DNA from: Ciona savignyi
Lineage: Eukaryota > Chordata > Ascidiacea > Phlebobranchia > Cionidae
Length of the DNA stretch: 64,000 bases
Reading direction: 5' to 3'
Assembly (NCBI GenBank): GCA_000149265.1
Contig: CH003323.1
Span: 184,454-248,453 of the forward strand
Positions 10,431 to 22,529 of this stretch are shown piece after piece; the first letter of the stretch is position 1, and each line of letters starts with the position of its first letter. The notes under the pieces are model-generated. The model had not been told where the DNA came from. It searched no databases and saw only the letters and a list, made by a program, of their open reading frames with translations. A program made the position numbers and the translations under genes.

Positions 10431-10559
10431 AACTTTTGTTTTGTATTTTTCGCTATTTTGCTGTCTATTGTTTGTGTTATTAAGCGTGCTGTTCAGCATT
10501 TACTTGTTCTTATTCCACCTTTAATAAACCAACCAATTTTGTATATATGTTGTTCAGTA

Positions 10560-10805
10560 TCTATTTAACCAAAATTTTAACTCTTTATAAAGAGTCGGTT
10601 AATGACTGATTAAAAGAATCGCGGTTTGACTCGATATTCCAGTCACTCGTTTTTAATTTCTTACTGTTTAAAAGAGTGAATTTGACTAAAAAATGTAGTC
10701 ACATTTGAGTCAAGACTTGACTCTTTTAAAAGAGTCAATTAAGTTGACTCTTTAAACGATTGGGAGCCTCGTTGAGTCAAAAAAGAGTCAACTTTTTTTA
10801 GAGTG
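10560..10805 (+). repeat. right subterminal repeats and terminal repeat of the CACTA element
   Basis: At least ten TTGACTC, GAGTCAA or GAGTC-type motifs occur in about 230 bases, several as inverted pairs such as GACTCTTTTAAAAGAGTC. The end is GAGTCAACTTTTTTTAGAGTG at 10785-10805, the inverse of the left terminus. Confidence 0.8.
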
Positions 10806-10807
10806 TA

Positions 10808-11490
10808 CGTAATCCCCACAAATGTCGTAATACCAAGCAAGGAATGAACCATTATGTGACCAAATTCCACCGATAAAGGTACTGATTTTTATATTAAAAC
10901 ATTCCTATTGACGAGTATATCATGAATTCGATACATAGTCCTCCCGCATCATTAGAGCACGCAACCATATATCATCGAAAACAAGCGAGCATTCTTAATC
11001 GACAATAACGAAGAGAAAAAATAAAAGATTTAGCGACGGAGCTCAGTTTCTCCCCTTAAAACGGACGTTCTAGTCAACGAGAACGAAGTATAAGCGGAGG
11101 TTAATTAACAAGAAAGAGAACGAGCACAAGTACGCCTAATCAGTCAGAGGCACGACTTTGCCACGAACAACCTACCGGCACCGAACTACTTGGTTTTGCC
11201 CCTACAGTCAAGTTTGACCAAGTCGGCGTAAATCTTTGAGTCTGGCTGTTCCAATAATAAGGACAACAAGGATTGGAAGAGATCATCGGCGGAAAGAAGA
11301 AAAGCACTAACATTGACTCATTAAGACACCGTATTGTACCGTTTTCCCTCGATATTGCTTTTTTTCCTTAACTTTCAACAAGATAACGACAATTTTGTTA
11401 ACAATATTTTGTATAGTAATCTTCCACGTTTTTTTTAATAGGCATTATTACCAACAAACTTAAAATCTCAGCTCTGAACTGACCCCGGTT
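10808..11490. other. unassigned spacer before the gypsy element
   Basis: No coding region is recognisable. Given its position just upstream of the gag-like frame it may include the decayed 5' LTR or leader of the gypsy element, but I found no matching 3' copy. Confidence 0.4.
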
Positions 11491-11492
11491 TC

Positions 11493-12060
11493 ATGTCGAG
11501 CACAGTAGCACCCGAACAAAATAGCTATTTTAATGCACCTATCCCGCAACCTTTACCCGGTCCGGTCCCCAAGTGTGAGTTTTCCCCATTTCGGCCACAC
11601 TCCGCCAAAGCTTGGTCTCACTGCGCTGTGAGCACCTTTAGGCGTTTGAGACGTATTATGTTCGATGTTCTCGTACGACAAGATAAAACGGGCCTTGTTA
11701 CGCACGTACGCACGAAATAGCGACAGCGATTTGGATAATTTTTTGTCGCGTGTCGATATCAGTGATTCGTTACCCACCAAAAAACAGTGCGCTCGGAGAG
11801 CGAATCATGAGACGAAGGCTCATCGGTTGCGTCCCCGTTTCGGTAGCGACCGTATTAAGGTCCCAAAACGATCTCGGCTTAGATCAGTTAGCTTCGTGTG
11901 CGGACGACATGGTATTGGGTTTGCGTACCTCCGTGCTTGACATTGCGTTCGAATCCCACAGACAAAGCCAGATTAACTCGTCCTTGGAGAGGCGACTCGA
12001 GAGTCTAACAAACAAACTCTTTTATTTGAAAACACGCCACTTGTTAAGGTCATTTTAGAG
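11493..12060 (+). pseudogene. gypsy gag-like region, frameshifted
   Basis: ATG at 11493 starts a proline-rich leader followed by the KCEFSPFRPHSAKAWSH region. With frame changes this fits the proline-rich start and PELWF-type segment of the gag of arthropod-type gypsy elements. Sequence from 11735 to 12058 continues in shifted frames with no recognisable domain. Assignment depends mainly on the pol remnants downstream. Confidence 0.45.
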
Positions 12061-12851
12061 CCCAATCCCAATTAATCGGCGTCGCTGCCGATTTGAAAGG
12101 TCATAGTAATTTCGGCCTTTTCTGTTCTTTACTACGTGAAAGCAGGTTTATTCATTGAGCTGTTCTATATCGCACGAAAGCTAATCCAGAAATTGTGTCT
12201 ATCTATACTGTATTGTGAATAAGCTACCGGTAATTTGCTATCGCAATTACAAGACAGCACAGAAGGGTGTTTTTGCGTCAAATATAGAAGATAGACCAAT
12301 CACTGGTCAAGTACGTAGAGCAGCTCAAATTCGCCAACACAGGGTTGGCAACGTAGGGTAGGGCTTCGCCCCTGTTGAATCCTACACTGGGGTTCAAGCA
12401 CGACCCCGAGATTTAGCACACCACAGCAGTTCCATCCCAGCCCACAACCTACCCACACTAAAATTCCTAAAAACATTATTGGTTTGGACTTCCTAGATAG
12501 ACTGCTTCGACATATTAATAGATGTTCGGCACCGCACATTAATACGTAGACACGCAGCAACAGCACCACCTCGCGACAATATTACTGATCCAGATCTGCC
12601 TAAAGTTTTGGCGAACGATTTTCTAAGCTATGGCGATTTCTTTGATATGTTCCCATTTGCCCTTGATGAGCTCGTTTCAAGTTGCCCGTTAAACACGACG
12701 TAGTGGACGATAACGAAACAACAGGGGGCCCAGTGCGTCTGCGGGTTCGAAGATTAGAGCCTGCGAAGCTGGCAGCAGCTAAAGGAGGTCTTTAAATTGG
12801 TCGACTAAGGCATCTTACGCCCATCCAACAGCAGCTACGCGTCGCCTGCAC

Positions 12852-13631
12852 GGTGACCAGTCAACTGAACCCATTTACGACTGAACTCCTTTCAACTAAA
12901 CCCCTTACAACTGAACCCTTTTACAACTGAAGAACCCCTACAACTGAACCCCTTTACGACTGAACTCCTTTCAACTAAACCCCCACAACTAAACCTCTTT
13001 CAACTGAACCCTTTTACAACTGTACCCCTCCAACTGAACCCCTTACAACTGAACCCCTTTTAACTGAACCCCTTACAACTGAACCTCTTTCGACTGAACT
13101 CCTTTACAACTGAACCCCTTTTAACTAAACCCCTTTACAACTGAACCCCTGTCAACTGAACCCTTGAAAAACTTAAACCCCGTGACGTCGTCATATCCCA
13201 AATTGAATACTGATAAAGTTTGACTTTCTAGGTTTGTTTCCATCATTAGTATAAAAATGTTACGACTCTATGGGTAAACCACATTTAAACGGCAGTATAC
13301 AATTCATTAAACTTAATGGAAAGTTAAAGAAAGGATTAATATGTCTGTGCGGCCTAATGTGTTGATGTAGGGGCTTCAGTTGTCAAGTGGATAAGTTAAA
13401 GGTGTTTAGTTGTCAGAGGTTAAGTTGTGAGGGGTTCAGTTAAAAGGGGTTAAGTTGTGAGGGTAAAAATTGAAAGGGGTTTAGTTAAAAAAAGGGTTCC
13501 AGTTGTGAGGGATTCAGTTGAAAGGTTTTCAGTTGTAAGGGGTTCCGTTGAAAGGGTTCAGTTAAAAGGGGTTTTTGTAAGGGGTTCAGTTAAAAGGGGT
13601 TCAGTTGTAGGGGTTCAGTTGTCATGTCACC
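12852..13631 (+). mobile_element. fold-back element with tandem-repeat arms, inserted in gypsy pol
   Basis: The left arm (12852-about 13165) is a tandem array of 15-18 bp units of the type CAACTGAACCCCTTTA. The right arm (about 13378-13631) is the same array inverted (AAGGGGTTCAGTTG). About 210 bases separate them. The outer ends match inversely, GGTGACCAGTCAACTGAAC against GGTGACATGACAACTGAAC. GCCTGCAC (12844-12851) and GCCTGTAC (13632-13639) flank it as a 7/8 target duplication. It splits the gypsy RT reading frame between SYASP and HLVKKK. It has no coding capacity. Confidence 0.8.
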
Positions 13632-14471
13632 GCCTGTACACCTTGTGAAGAAGAAATTAGACGATTTTACCGAGTGACAGTCGATTACCGCCAACTTAAC
13701 CTTCGAACTCTTTTAGCCGACATGACGTCCAACTTAAGTGGTTGCACTGTATTTAGCAATATTGATCTTTTAGGCCCGGATATTTCCAGGTTTCTATTAA
13801 CCCCCGAGTTATTACATAAAACCGCCACCGCCAATATACTCGACTCCCTTTGGGGCTTGCTTAATGAATAAGGTTGTCGGCGATTTGCCATTTATTTTTG
13901 CATACATCGACGAATGTTTAATATACAGCAGAAACCGAGAAGAAAACGTTCGACATCTTCTACTCGTGTTCCAGCGAGTCTTGCAATACGGATTGATCTT
14001 GAATCGCGAAAAATGTGTCCTTGGTGTTGACGAGGTTCGCTTCCTTGGCCACACAGTCATCAAGAAAGGCATTTATTTCCCCGCCATAGTCTAAACGATG
14101 TTCTAAGCTATGACGCAATTGTCAATTTTTCTCAGCCAACGGAAGTCAGGGGTTTACGAAACTTTATTGGAATGTTAAATTTCTATCGTCGTTTTGTCCC
14201 TGGCTGTGCAAAACATCTTGCACCTCTAAATGCGTTGATCTCGCCGAAGTTGTCCCGACAATGAGTGGTCTTCTAACGAGGCTTTTAAGGTTGCCAAAGA
14301 GCATTTAGTCAACCATAACATTTGTTTTCCCACTCGCTGATGCACCAACACGGGTTGTCACAGATGCTTCTTCGGTAGCAATCGCAGGTGTACTCGAACA
14401 GCAGGTTAACGGTTCTTGGGCGCCCATCTCGTTCTATTAAAAAATACTTAGCTCTCCCGAACGCAAATATA

Positions 14472-14909
14472 GATGGCGTATAACCAATTAAGACCTCTAT
14501 GAACGGCAGGATGTGACAAGGTCCATGAGTGATTGTTTTTAAACGAGTGTTTTGCTGAGTAACAATGGTGGTGATTCCCCAATGTTTTTTTGGTTGAAAG
14601 CAGCATGTGCTAGGCTGCCCGCCGGTGTTCTAGTTTAGCTATATAAACTTTTGTAATCGTGGAGCAGTGTTTTGTGAAATAAAGGTGTTGATTGTGCATC
14701 TGCTAGCTGTTTTGTTGGAAGAAAGTTGCCGATGTACGAAAAATTAAACAAAATTTTGTAGGGTTTTGAGTTTAGGTTGCAGATACAGGCTTCAATTTTA
14801 AATTTTTAAAAAATCTAAGACTTCCTATGCCAGGATTTTGAGTGCCAGCCGTTTTTGTGAGGTCAGTTTGCATTGGAGAGATAGGGAGAATAATTAGTTG
14901 AACGCCTCC
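14472..14909 (-). mobile_element. MITE copy 4 inserted in the gypsy RNase H region
   Basis: The same family as 926-1387 and 2200-2647, in reverse orientation. TATA lies on both sides (14468-14471 and 14910-14913). Removing the element and one TATA rejoins the gypsy frame from SPERKY to STFD, so TATA is a genuine 4 bp target duplication, or a shorter one within it. This copy dates the MITE as younger than the gypsy insertion. Confidence 0.85.
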
Positions 14910-16399
14910 TATAGCACTTTCGACCTCAGGCCGCGCTGGCCGTCTGTAAATCTTTAATCCATTTCCGCTATTATCTGGAGTCACGAACATTTCTCATCCT
15001 TACCGACCATAAGCCACTTGTCTCCGCACTGAAAACTTGCTTTGAAAGTGCCTCGCCGAGACAGAGTTGGCAGTTTGAGTTATATACGTGAGTTTGCTTG
15101 TCGGCGTGAATACTATCTGGAGGGCGATGACGTTACCGCTAACTAACTGCGTTTCACGGCCACAAACACTCACCTGACACCGACCATCAACGACACACAA
15201 CTCGACCCCCCGCCACAGGAAGCGAACACTTTCGAGATAGACGATTACTGAGATAGATTACACAGAAGTTGCATGTGATCCATGCATTCGCGAATTACGG
15301 AACGACACAAATACTTCATTGAAGATTGATTGAATCACGCATTTTGCCAAACATAGGAATCCCGTTATGGGGCGACGTTTCTACAGGATCTTTCCGGCTT
15401 TTAGTGCCACTGGTCCTTCGGCACCCAGTTTTTGATCATATCCACAACTTATCTCATCCAGGAGTGAGAGCTTCTTAGCAATTGATCGGTGAACGTTTTG
15501 TATGGCACGGCATGAACGCCAACATAAGAGACTTTGCTAAGTCATGCGTCCCATGCCAGCAGTCCAAAGTATCACGGCACACTTTCTCCGGTATACTTAA
15601 CATATTGGTCCTTTTTCACACAGCGCGTTTTCACAGTCCACGTGTACATAGCCGGTCGGTCCATTACCAAGCTGCGAAGGCTATACCGCTATATTCTTTT
15701 GGTCGTAGATCGTTTTAAAAGAAACCGTGTTGCAATGCCACTGAATCGCACATTTTCTTGGAGCCAAACTTATACACACGACATTCTACCATCTTAGGAG
15801 CGATGGGGCAGCGGAATTAATGGAACGCCAAAGCCGAAGAGTTGGCTTGGCAATTTACCTTGGATCATGCTCGGTTTGAGAGCCGTTTTTAAACGTGATC
15901 TTGGTTCGTGTACGGAACCACTCTCAGTTTACCCGGACAGTTCTTTGAATGACGAAGGTCCAGGTTAACCCCGGAATGTTTTTGAACGAGCTATGAGACC
16001 AAATGGACACCCTGCGACCAATCCCAACTCGACCCCCTTGCGACACTTATATTACATCCCCCCACAACTATGGACGTGTTCACATGTGTTTGTACGCGTG
16101 GACAAAGTAAGGCGATCACTGTAGCGTCCGTCCGGACCTTTTCGCGTTATTATTGACAGGTCCGAAAAGTATTTTATCATCGATATCGTCACACACACGA
16201 CTACAGTCTCTCTCCATTGATCGTCTGAAACCAGCATGTTCGTTGTTCGATATCACAGACGGCGATAACCCCTTACCGAGCGCTGAAGTTCCTCAACCCA
16301 TCCACCCGTCCTACGAACGCGTTACACATAGACCCGCATGTATGAAACACACCATTCTTAAATTTAAAAAGCACTGTTGTATCAAGCTCGACGCGCAAA

Positions 16400-16560
16400 T
16401 GTAGCAATGACATAATTTAGGTTGTAGCCGTGACATCCTAATGTGGCTGTGACATCGCTTGAAACATGTCAATAACAACAGCAGTCCATAATAAAAGACT
16501 CTGTGGGCCGGTTTTGGACTGTAAATTGCTCGTTTCTGTCATGCAATAAAATGCACCTTG
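16400..16560 (+). other. possible start of the gypsy 3' LTR
   Basis: TGTAGC at 16400 follows the end of the integrase region, and AATAAA signals occur at about 16488 and 16545. TGTAGC also begins the candidate LTR at 26375. I could not identify the 5' partner, so this is tentative. Confidence 0.3.
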
Positions 16561-16599
16561 AAACAATCATAACCTTTAACAAAGCATATTATGCACTCA

Positions 16600-18760
16600 C
16601 ACTACAGTTTAAATAAAGCTTAAGTAACTCAAACGCAGAAAGTCTTAGGATAAAGAGCAGGACTAGGAAAGGAATAGTCTAATCAAAGTCAAATATCAGA
16701 CCAGCAGTTAATAATACAACGCACATTAACCGAATCTGTCACAGCCAGTACATCGTCTAACCCACATTTAATGGTAGAGATACATTAACCGAGCCCACAG
16801 CTAGTACCTCGTCTGACACACAAACAATCCATAGAAAAAAAAATCAAGAAATTGCTATTATTGGTAAGAAAGTTGATGCGCTTCTTAAACGGGCGTCCCT
16901 TTCAGCTGAACCGGTTGAACGTAAAACAAACAATCAATCGAAAGACCAAAAATAAAACTGCATCGACAATGGACATAGTTAATTAAACATGCAGTATGTC
17001 TCTCCGATTTAAACGGTTCTGGAATCGTATATTTTGGTCGTCAAGGTGAGGGCGGGTTGGTTCGGTGCGAAGTTTGCTTTTACGCCGCTACAGACGCCAT
17101 TCCATTTAAAGTAAGGAAAGACCCATTTCATGACGAAGAAATACTACGACTAAAAACCCCCTTGCTTAACACGCTGACTGCTGGAATAACGGTAGACAAA
17201 CCAAAAACAAGAAGTTAATGGCAGGTGGAAATCAGCAGTGGTATAGTTTTAAGAGCATGCTTTTAGAGTTTAGACCATGTCAGTGGCTCTACTAAGTCAG
17301 AAACACTCTGACAATCAGTTACGATGTTGTTTACCCACCATTAAAGTTAAATCAGCCGCACTACATCACAAGGACATGATCTAGGTCTTTTGTACTCGTG
17401 TGGCTCCGATGTTGGTAACATTGGCCCTGGTAAAAAGCAGTTTCAGCAGATGGTTAAATGCTTTCAAGCATACCACTGTACACAAGCAAACTCGTTGGTT
17501 ATTGAACAAAGCTGTTGAATCTACCGGTCTCCCCCCGCACTTTTCTACAGCGTCAGACAAATCGACACCAGGTCGATTGACTAACCACGCTATACTTTTG
17601 TTGGATGGTGAATGGTAAAAAGAATGCCATACCTCTTAATGCGCCCGCCGTTTACAAATATATAGACGGTGAACTTCAAGGCGGGACTGCAAACGAGTTG
17701 GCTCTACAAGTTATTCATGCTCTGACCTACACTATCAAACTGGTTGCATATTCGCTCTCGTTCCTAGTATCTCATCACGATTCACGCCGATGGACAATAC
17801 CAGGCTCAACAGTTCATCAGTACTCTTAGGCAGAGCGTGAACCTAGACAACGACACACTTACTAGCAGGAAACTTTTGTAGTGACATTCGCGGTTTATAC
17901 AATATGTTTTGCACATTGTATTAAGTTATATTAAAAGTGTTGTAATGGGCGCTTAATGCGCGCACAGCTGTTTGACTTGCCAATCATTTCCTATGAAACA
18001 GACTATAATCCAAAAAACACTTTCTTTATAATTCTTCCCACACATTGCGCCATACAAGCGCCTGTGTAAAAACGCATTGTATTAGTTATTATCAGAAACG
18101 CATTCTAAAATGTAGACCTAAGCACTGCCTGCTTGAATCTTCAAGCATGTATAATGAACCAGTTTAACTGTACGAATTAATTGTATTGTATCAGCTTGCA
18201 ATATATCAATAAAGAAGTTTTTTTATGGAGTCGGTTTGCCACCTATTTTAGTCTTGGCTGAGGTCTGTTAGTTGGGGCAACCTCATGCCAGAATTAGTGC
18301 AAGCACAAGGCGCAAATCCAAACCTGACCTAAGCAATTAAGGAAGACCCCCACATTGATGAAGCCCGACGTGATGTTGAACTAGCGCAACTTTCCGATAG
18401 CAACAGAATGCCGAAAGTGAAGATTGCAATGAAGAACGCACCGCCTGTCATAAAGGAATCATTGCAATGAAGAACGTACCGCCTTGTCACAAAGAAGCCG
18501 TGTGAGTGAAGAACGCACCGCTTGCGAAACATTCATGAACAATGCAATTCAAGAGGAAAACGAAGTTTCCATTTCGTGCCCTAGATGCTATGGCCGTGTT
18601 ATTTACGAAACCTGCGCGATCACCTGAGCCAACCTACATGCAAGTTCGCCGAGTTCGTGATGGCTTTGTTGTCTACGAGACGGAACTCTTGACTGTCATC
18701 GAGTTGTTTAGCATTTTGCTCAAGGATTGGTGAGAAATGTGAATAGGGTTTACGATCACG
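16600..18760. other. unassigned stretch with short open frames
   Basis: Short plus-strand frames at 17400-17618, 17605-17829 and 18542-18733 might be remnants of one decayed gene, but I recognise no domain or motif. AATAAA occurs near 18210. I would not call any of them a gene. Confidence 0.35.
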
Positions 18761-20030
18761 ACTAAAGCATTATTGATTATTACAGGAGTATTGAGTATCG
18801 TCTAGAGTGGCCTATTTTATATGAGTATTTTATGTCTACTGGGTATGTTATTGCGTGTCGAGGATATTCCACGCCGACTAAGTTTTTATGCGAGTATGTT
18901 TTTATGTCTATAGCGTGATTTGCGTCTGAATAATGCTTTGGTTTGATTTTTAGCCCTCTGCATGGACCACCAATGCTTTAGCTTAGCGAATAACCTGATA
19001 GTTATTTCATAGGCCCTATACAAAAAAAAAACCTTGTTCAGTTTATTTTACAGATGTCATCCACATTTCACCATCGAAGAGATCCGACCTAGTTGTTTGT
19101 TAAAAAATATTTTTTCCCGCCACCATTTAAATTGTCCATACGCGATGTCCCTACAAAAAGTTATATAAATCCCATGGCGGATTAATAGTTTCAAAACTTT
19201 CTTTGTTATGGTATGATTAGCGCATAGTATGCAGCCATGGTCGTATTTTCATACCACATGGTACGGCGATTAAGCATATTATGGTTGATCGCCATATTTT
19301 GTCAAATCATCGCAGTGGTTACGCATGACTTATTTTCAGATTAAACAGTGTGTGGTAGCGTACGTTGGTGTAGCCTAAAAAACTTCGGAGGATTAGTTAG
19401 AATTCCATTTTAGAATGTTTATTTTGGTGTGATAAATAATAAAATTAACCAACGGTACCAGTAAACTGTTAAGCGACCGGTTAAGGTTGCCGGCTAACAC
19501 TGTGGCCGACGATATCTGTGACAACATCGTGGAAGTCGTTTGCTTCTACTAGGTAAGATTGTGTGCTATTTTTTATCACAGGGGTAATCAAAAGATTACT
19601 TAGTGGCCCCAATTTGGTTTCTGAATGTATTTGCAATTTGTTGTATATAAATTAAGACAGTTTAATAACTGTTTTAGTTTAAACCATTTAGTGCCCAATG
19701 GCAACAGTGCATAATAATACCCAGGCTTGAGGGCTTTCTTTTATAGAAGAATCTGTTCTGGTGCAATTTTACTTAGCATAATCTTCGTACAGGTATATGT
19801 ACAACTAAGCAGACCGAGGAACAAAATCTTAAAAAGGTCTTTAATCAAAAATACTTTATGCTTAACGTATTAAATTGTGTAACCATTCGCACCACTCCGA
19901 TTCTTACTTAAGTATAGCAGTATGATTTCATATATAAATAAATGAAATTTGTTCGTATAAAAAACATGTTTATAACCAAACGATTACAATATTTAAAAAT
20001 TGTGTTGTTGTTTTTTTAGCAGAGACGATC
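18760..20030. other. unassigned AT-rich stretch
   Basis: No open frame of note and no recognised repeat family. Confidence 0.45.
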
Positions 20031-20039
20031 TATGTATCA

Positions 20040-20165
20040 CATTCACTCATGCCGTATGCAAAAGTGATGGAACTTGGATTGAAAGTTCGAGGGTTGCCGG
20101 AAGGTGTATCCCATCCTAACGAAAGGTGGTCGAATTCAAAATTTACGTGAGATTATTTACAACAC
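20040..20165 (+). pseudogene. GTF2I-repeat-like coding fragment
   Basis: The plus strand reads MPYAKVMELGLKVRGLPEGV, then shifts frame near 20110-20125 and continues LREIIYNTRI. The L-V-GLPEG core is the signature of GTF2I-like repeats, which bind DNA in TFII-I proteins and also occur in repeated genes of invertebrates. An intron-like boundary (TTTTTTTAG at about 20020) precedes it. Only one partial repeat is visible. Confidence 0.35.
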
Positions 20166-20534
20166 TAGAATAGTTTACACCATAATAGACTTAACTTGGC
20201 TGCTTGTTTGTGGACACGAGGTGTCTTAGTCAATAATATTTGTAACAAAAATCAATTAAACATGTAATGTATCAAGTCCTTGGCCGATGGTCAGTTGGCC
20301 AGAAAGCTACAAAAAGGCATGCCAGAGGAGGATGACAGTCGTATCATTTGGGTATGCAAACAAAGTTTCAGCTAAAGCAAGCCAACGGAAAACAAAAAAT
20401 CTTTGCGCCAAAATTAAAAAAAACTTTTAACAAAAAAAAAAACCATATATATATATGGAACATATATTTTTTATTCAGTTACCAAGCCAACCTAGATAAA
20501 ATTAAGTAAAAGCGTACAAGGAATAGTATTATAG

Positions 20535-21130
20535 CAGGGGTGGGCTAACTTCTCTCGGTCGGCGGGCCAGATGTGGAAAATGAAGTTCTTGGGGGGTCGG
20601 ATTATTAGATGAATAATATTTAATATCTTAACCACACCACATATTTATATACTAAGTTATTGCTATATAGTTTCCATGTTTCGTCAAATAATGACGACTA
20701 ATGTTGTAATCTTTTAATACCGCAACACTCTGGCCACACAGTAAACATACTGCTTTGTTGCCAACCTTTGTCAAAAACACTTCGGGTATCCTATCTTTGT
20801 TAAATGCTTGACACTCTTTGTCAACTTTACTTTTCTTAGGATATTACATGGGTAATAATCCTTAATAATTTTAAATAAAACTAACACTAACAGTCACGTT
20901 GTTACACAGTACTCGGTATTGGAGGATGTTTACAACGCTCTTTCTTTGCTTTGACCCTATATTGTTTGTTTAAAAAGTGTGCTAAGACAATTGTTTATTT
21001 CACCAGCTCGCACTAACAGTGCGGTAAGAGTAGAGCGATAGGCAACTTTTAGGAATGATGCGTCGGACCGTCACATTACAGAGTGTTGTTGGATACATAC
21101 AGCGGGCCGGACCTGGACCACATTACAGGT
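20535..21130 (+). mobile_element. hAT-type non-autonomous element, right end lost
   Basis: CAGGGGTGGGCTAACTT at 20535 is a typical hAT left terminus, followed by the GGCGGGCCAGATGTGG segment common in such elements. A similar CGGGCCGGACCTGGACCA occurs near 21102 but no matching CCACCCCTG end follows. Length is therefore uncertain. Confidence 0.5.
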
Positions 21131-22500
21131 TATTGTTAGATACAAGAGAAGAGGAACATCCTTGGTGATTAAACGTTTTGATCGGTTCCCAGCATAACGG
21201 AGTTCAAAGTGTGGTGGATCTTGAATTAAATATATATGCCTAAAATAAAAATTAGGGTGAATTTAGATAGAAGAATTCGTCGTTTATGTTTATTACCAAG
21301 TTGCATCGAGTTGTCAATACTGTACATCTACTAGGTCTCAGACAGGTGTTCATTGTATGGGTTTTTTTAACCACACTTATTGCAAGTAAATGTGTATTTG
21401 ATGTCTTGCATCGCAATAAAATGATAGCATTACGAATGCATGTTATCGTCAATGGTTGGTCATCAAATATCATTTTTAACGTTCGCTCGACAGCAACATG
21501 ATTGTAAAACAAGTTTTTATGCCACAAGTTAATAAATGCTTTGCGCAAAAATTATAATAACCTTTATTTAAATGTTTGTTTCTGGCACAAGTCCTGCATA
21601 TATTACAATTGGTAGTATGTATTGCAACTAATCAGGATAAAAAGTGTATGTATGGTATTACAAGTTAAAAATCATATACTGGTAGTATAATTAGTTGTAC
21701 ACTATATATATATAGCAAAGGATACCTATATCCCTTTAAAAGTAGATCTAGAACAAAAATTTTGCCGCAGTCTTTGCATATTTCTTGATCCATTGGAATA
21801 TTTTCAAAATAATTTAAAAATTAGTAAAATATTACCACACATTTGTTGTTATTTTAGCAGCAGTATAACTTCTTACATAAGTGAAAATGTTGTTGTAATG
21901 GTGAGTATTTTAAAAGTCAATAAAACTGAGATAAATGTTTTATTAGTTAATTTTGTTAAAACTTGTGTAGTAGAGAAATTATTTTATACTTCTCCATAAT
22001 GCCAACTCCATATATATCGTGCAACTTTTCCTTGATGCATGTATTATTAATGCACCACTACATGCAGGACAGATAATTTCTTGTGTACTTACAATAAATA
22101 TCACTTGTTTTTTTCATTAGCCACAATATCATGCAAGTTTTCCGGTATTCGCTTGCTTGTCATCATGGTATGTTAATTCGGCAGTTTAAATCTGTATGAA
22201 TAAATTAGGATTTAAGTAAAAAGTTTTGCTCCATCAAACTTATAAACATAATAGCTCATTTGTTACTATTGTACTTAACATATTTACCTGAATTAATAAT
22301 TTGCAAACATGTGCTCTTCATACTGTAGCATACCATTTGCACACTGCCTCATGTATGCAAGATCGATCTATTGCAGCATATTCGAAAGAAACCCTTGCTC
22401 TTTTCAGTTTGGAGAATTCCTTTCCCGTAAAGACCGCGTAGTATATTGACCTTCCGCTTTACCCCCATTCTTCAAAATTATCCTTTACTGGAGAGCGCTC
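21130..22500. other. unassigned AT-rich stretch
   Basis: Short open frames on both strands (for example 21252-21548 minus and 21793-21999 plus) show no recognisable motif and overlap each other. I see no supported gene. Confidence 0.45.
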
Positions 22501-22529
22501 TTCATATATAACTTCTCACATGATTTTTA

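Larger units (their letters stand above)
3929..10805 (+). mobile_element. CACTA/EnSpm-like DNA transposon with two genes
   Basis: The left end (3929 onward) and the inverted right end (to 10805) both read CACTCTAAAAAAAGTTGA followed by G/C and TC. TA lies directly outside each end (3927-3928 and 10806-10807), a possible 2 bp target duplication. Both ends carry repeated TTGACTC/GAGTCAA motifs, at about 3940-4025 on the left and 10575-10800 on the right. Subterminal repeats and a CAC start are hallmarks of CACTA/EnSpm (CMC) elements. Inside are a TNP2-like transposase (4720-7188) and a multi-exon SAM-domain gene (4485-10430) on the same strand. Element length is 6877 bp, or about 6.05 kb without the later 819 bp hAT insertion and its duplicated 8 bp. 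Frameshifts, one stop codon and the hAT insertion show that this copy is inactive. Assignment to CMC rests on terminal sequence and transposase motifs; a 3 bp target duplication, more usual in plants, is not seen. Confidence 0.85.
12600..16300 (+). pseudogene. Ty3/gypsy pol relic (RT, RNase H, integrase), interrupted twice
   Basis: Order on the plus strand: end of the protease-RT linker with GGPVRLRVRRLEPAKLAAAK (about 12723), the HLVKKK and TVDYRQLNL segments of reverse transcriptase (13640-13700), then the FAYIDECLIYS active-site region (about 13899) and FLGHTVIKKG. RNase H follows with the GLRNFIGMLNFYRRFVPG region (about 14148), TDASSVAIAGVLEQQVNGSW (about 14362), SPERKY, then TFDLRPR after an inserted MITE and DHKPLVSALKT. 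Integrase shows the zinc-binding start and CVPCQQSKVSRHTF (about 15550). The C-terminal SIDRLKPA motif is at about 16218. Stops and shifts are frequent. The RT catalytic box reads YIDE where the family has YIDD. The element is dead. Confidence 0.8.

Noticed and set aside
12850..13165. CRISPR-like array
   Set aside because: Units are contiguous 15-18 bp tandem repeats without spacers, in a eukaryotic retrotransposon context. They form fold-back arms.
20443..20456. TA microsatellites (also near 21700, 27306, 43766 and 61000) as regulatory TATA boxes
   Set aside because: They are simple repeats without an adjacent gene.
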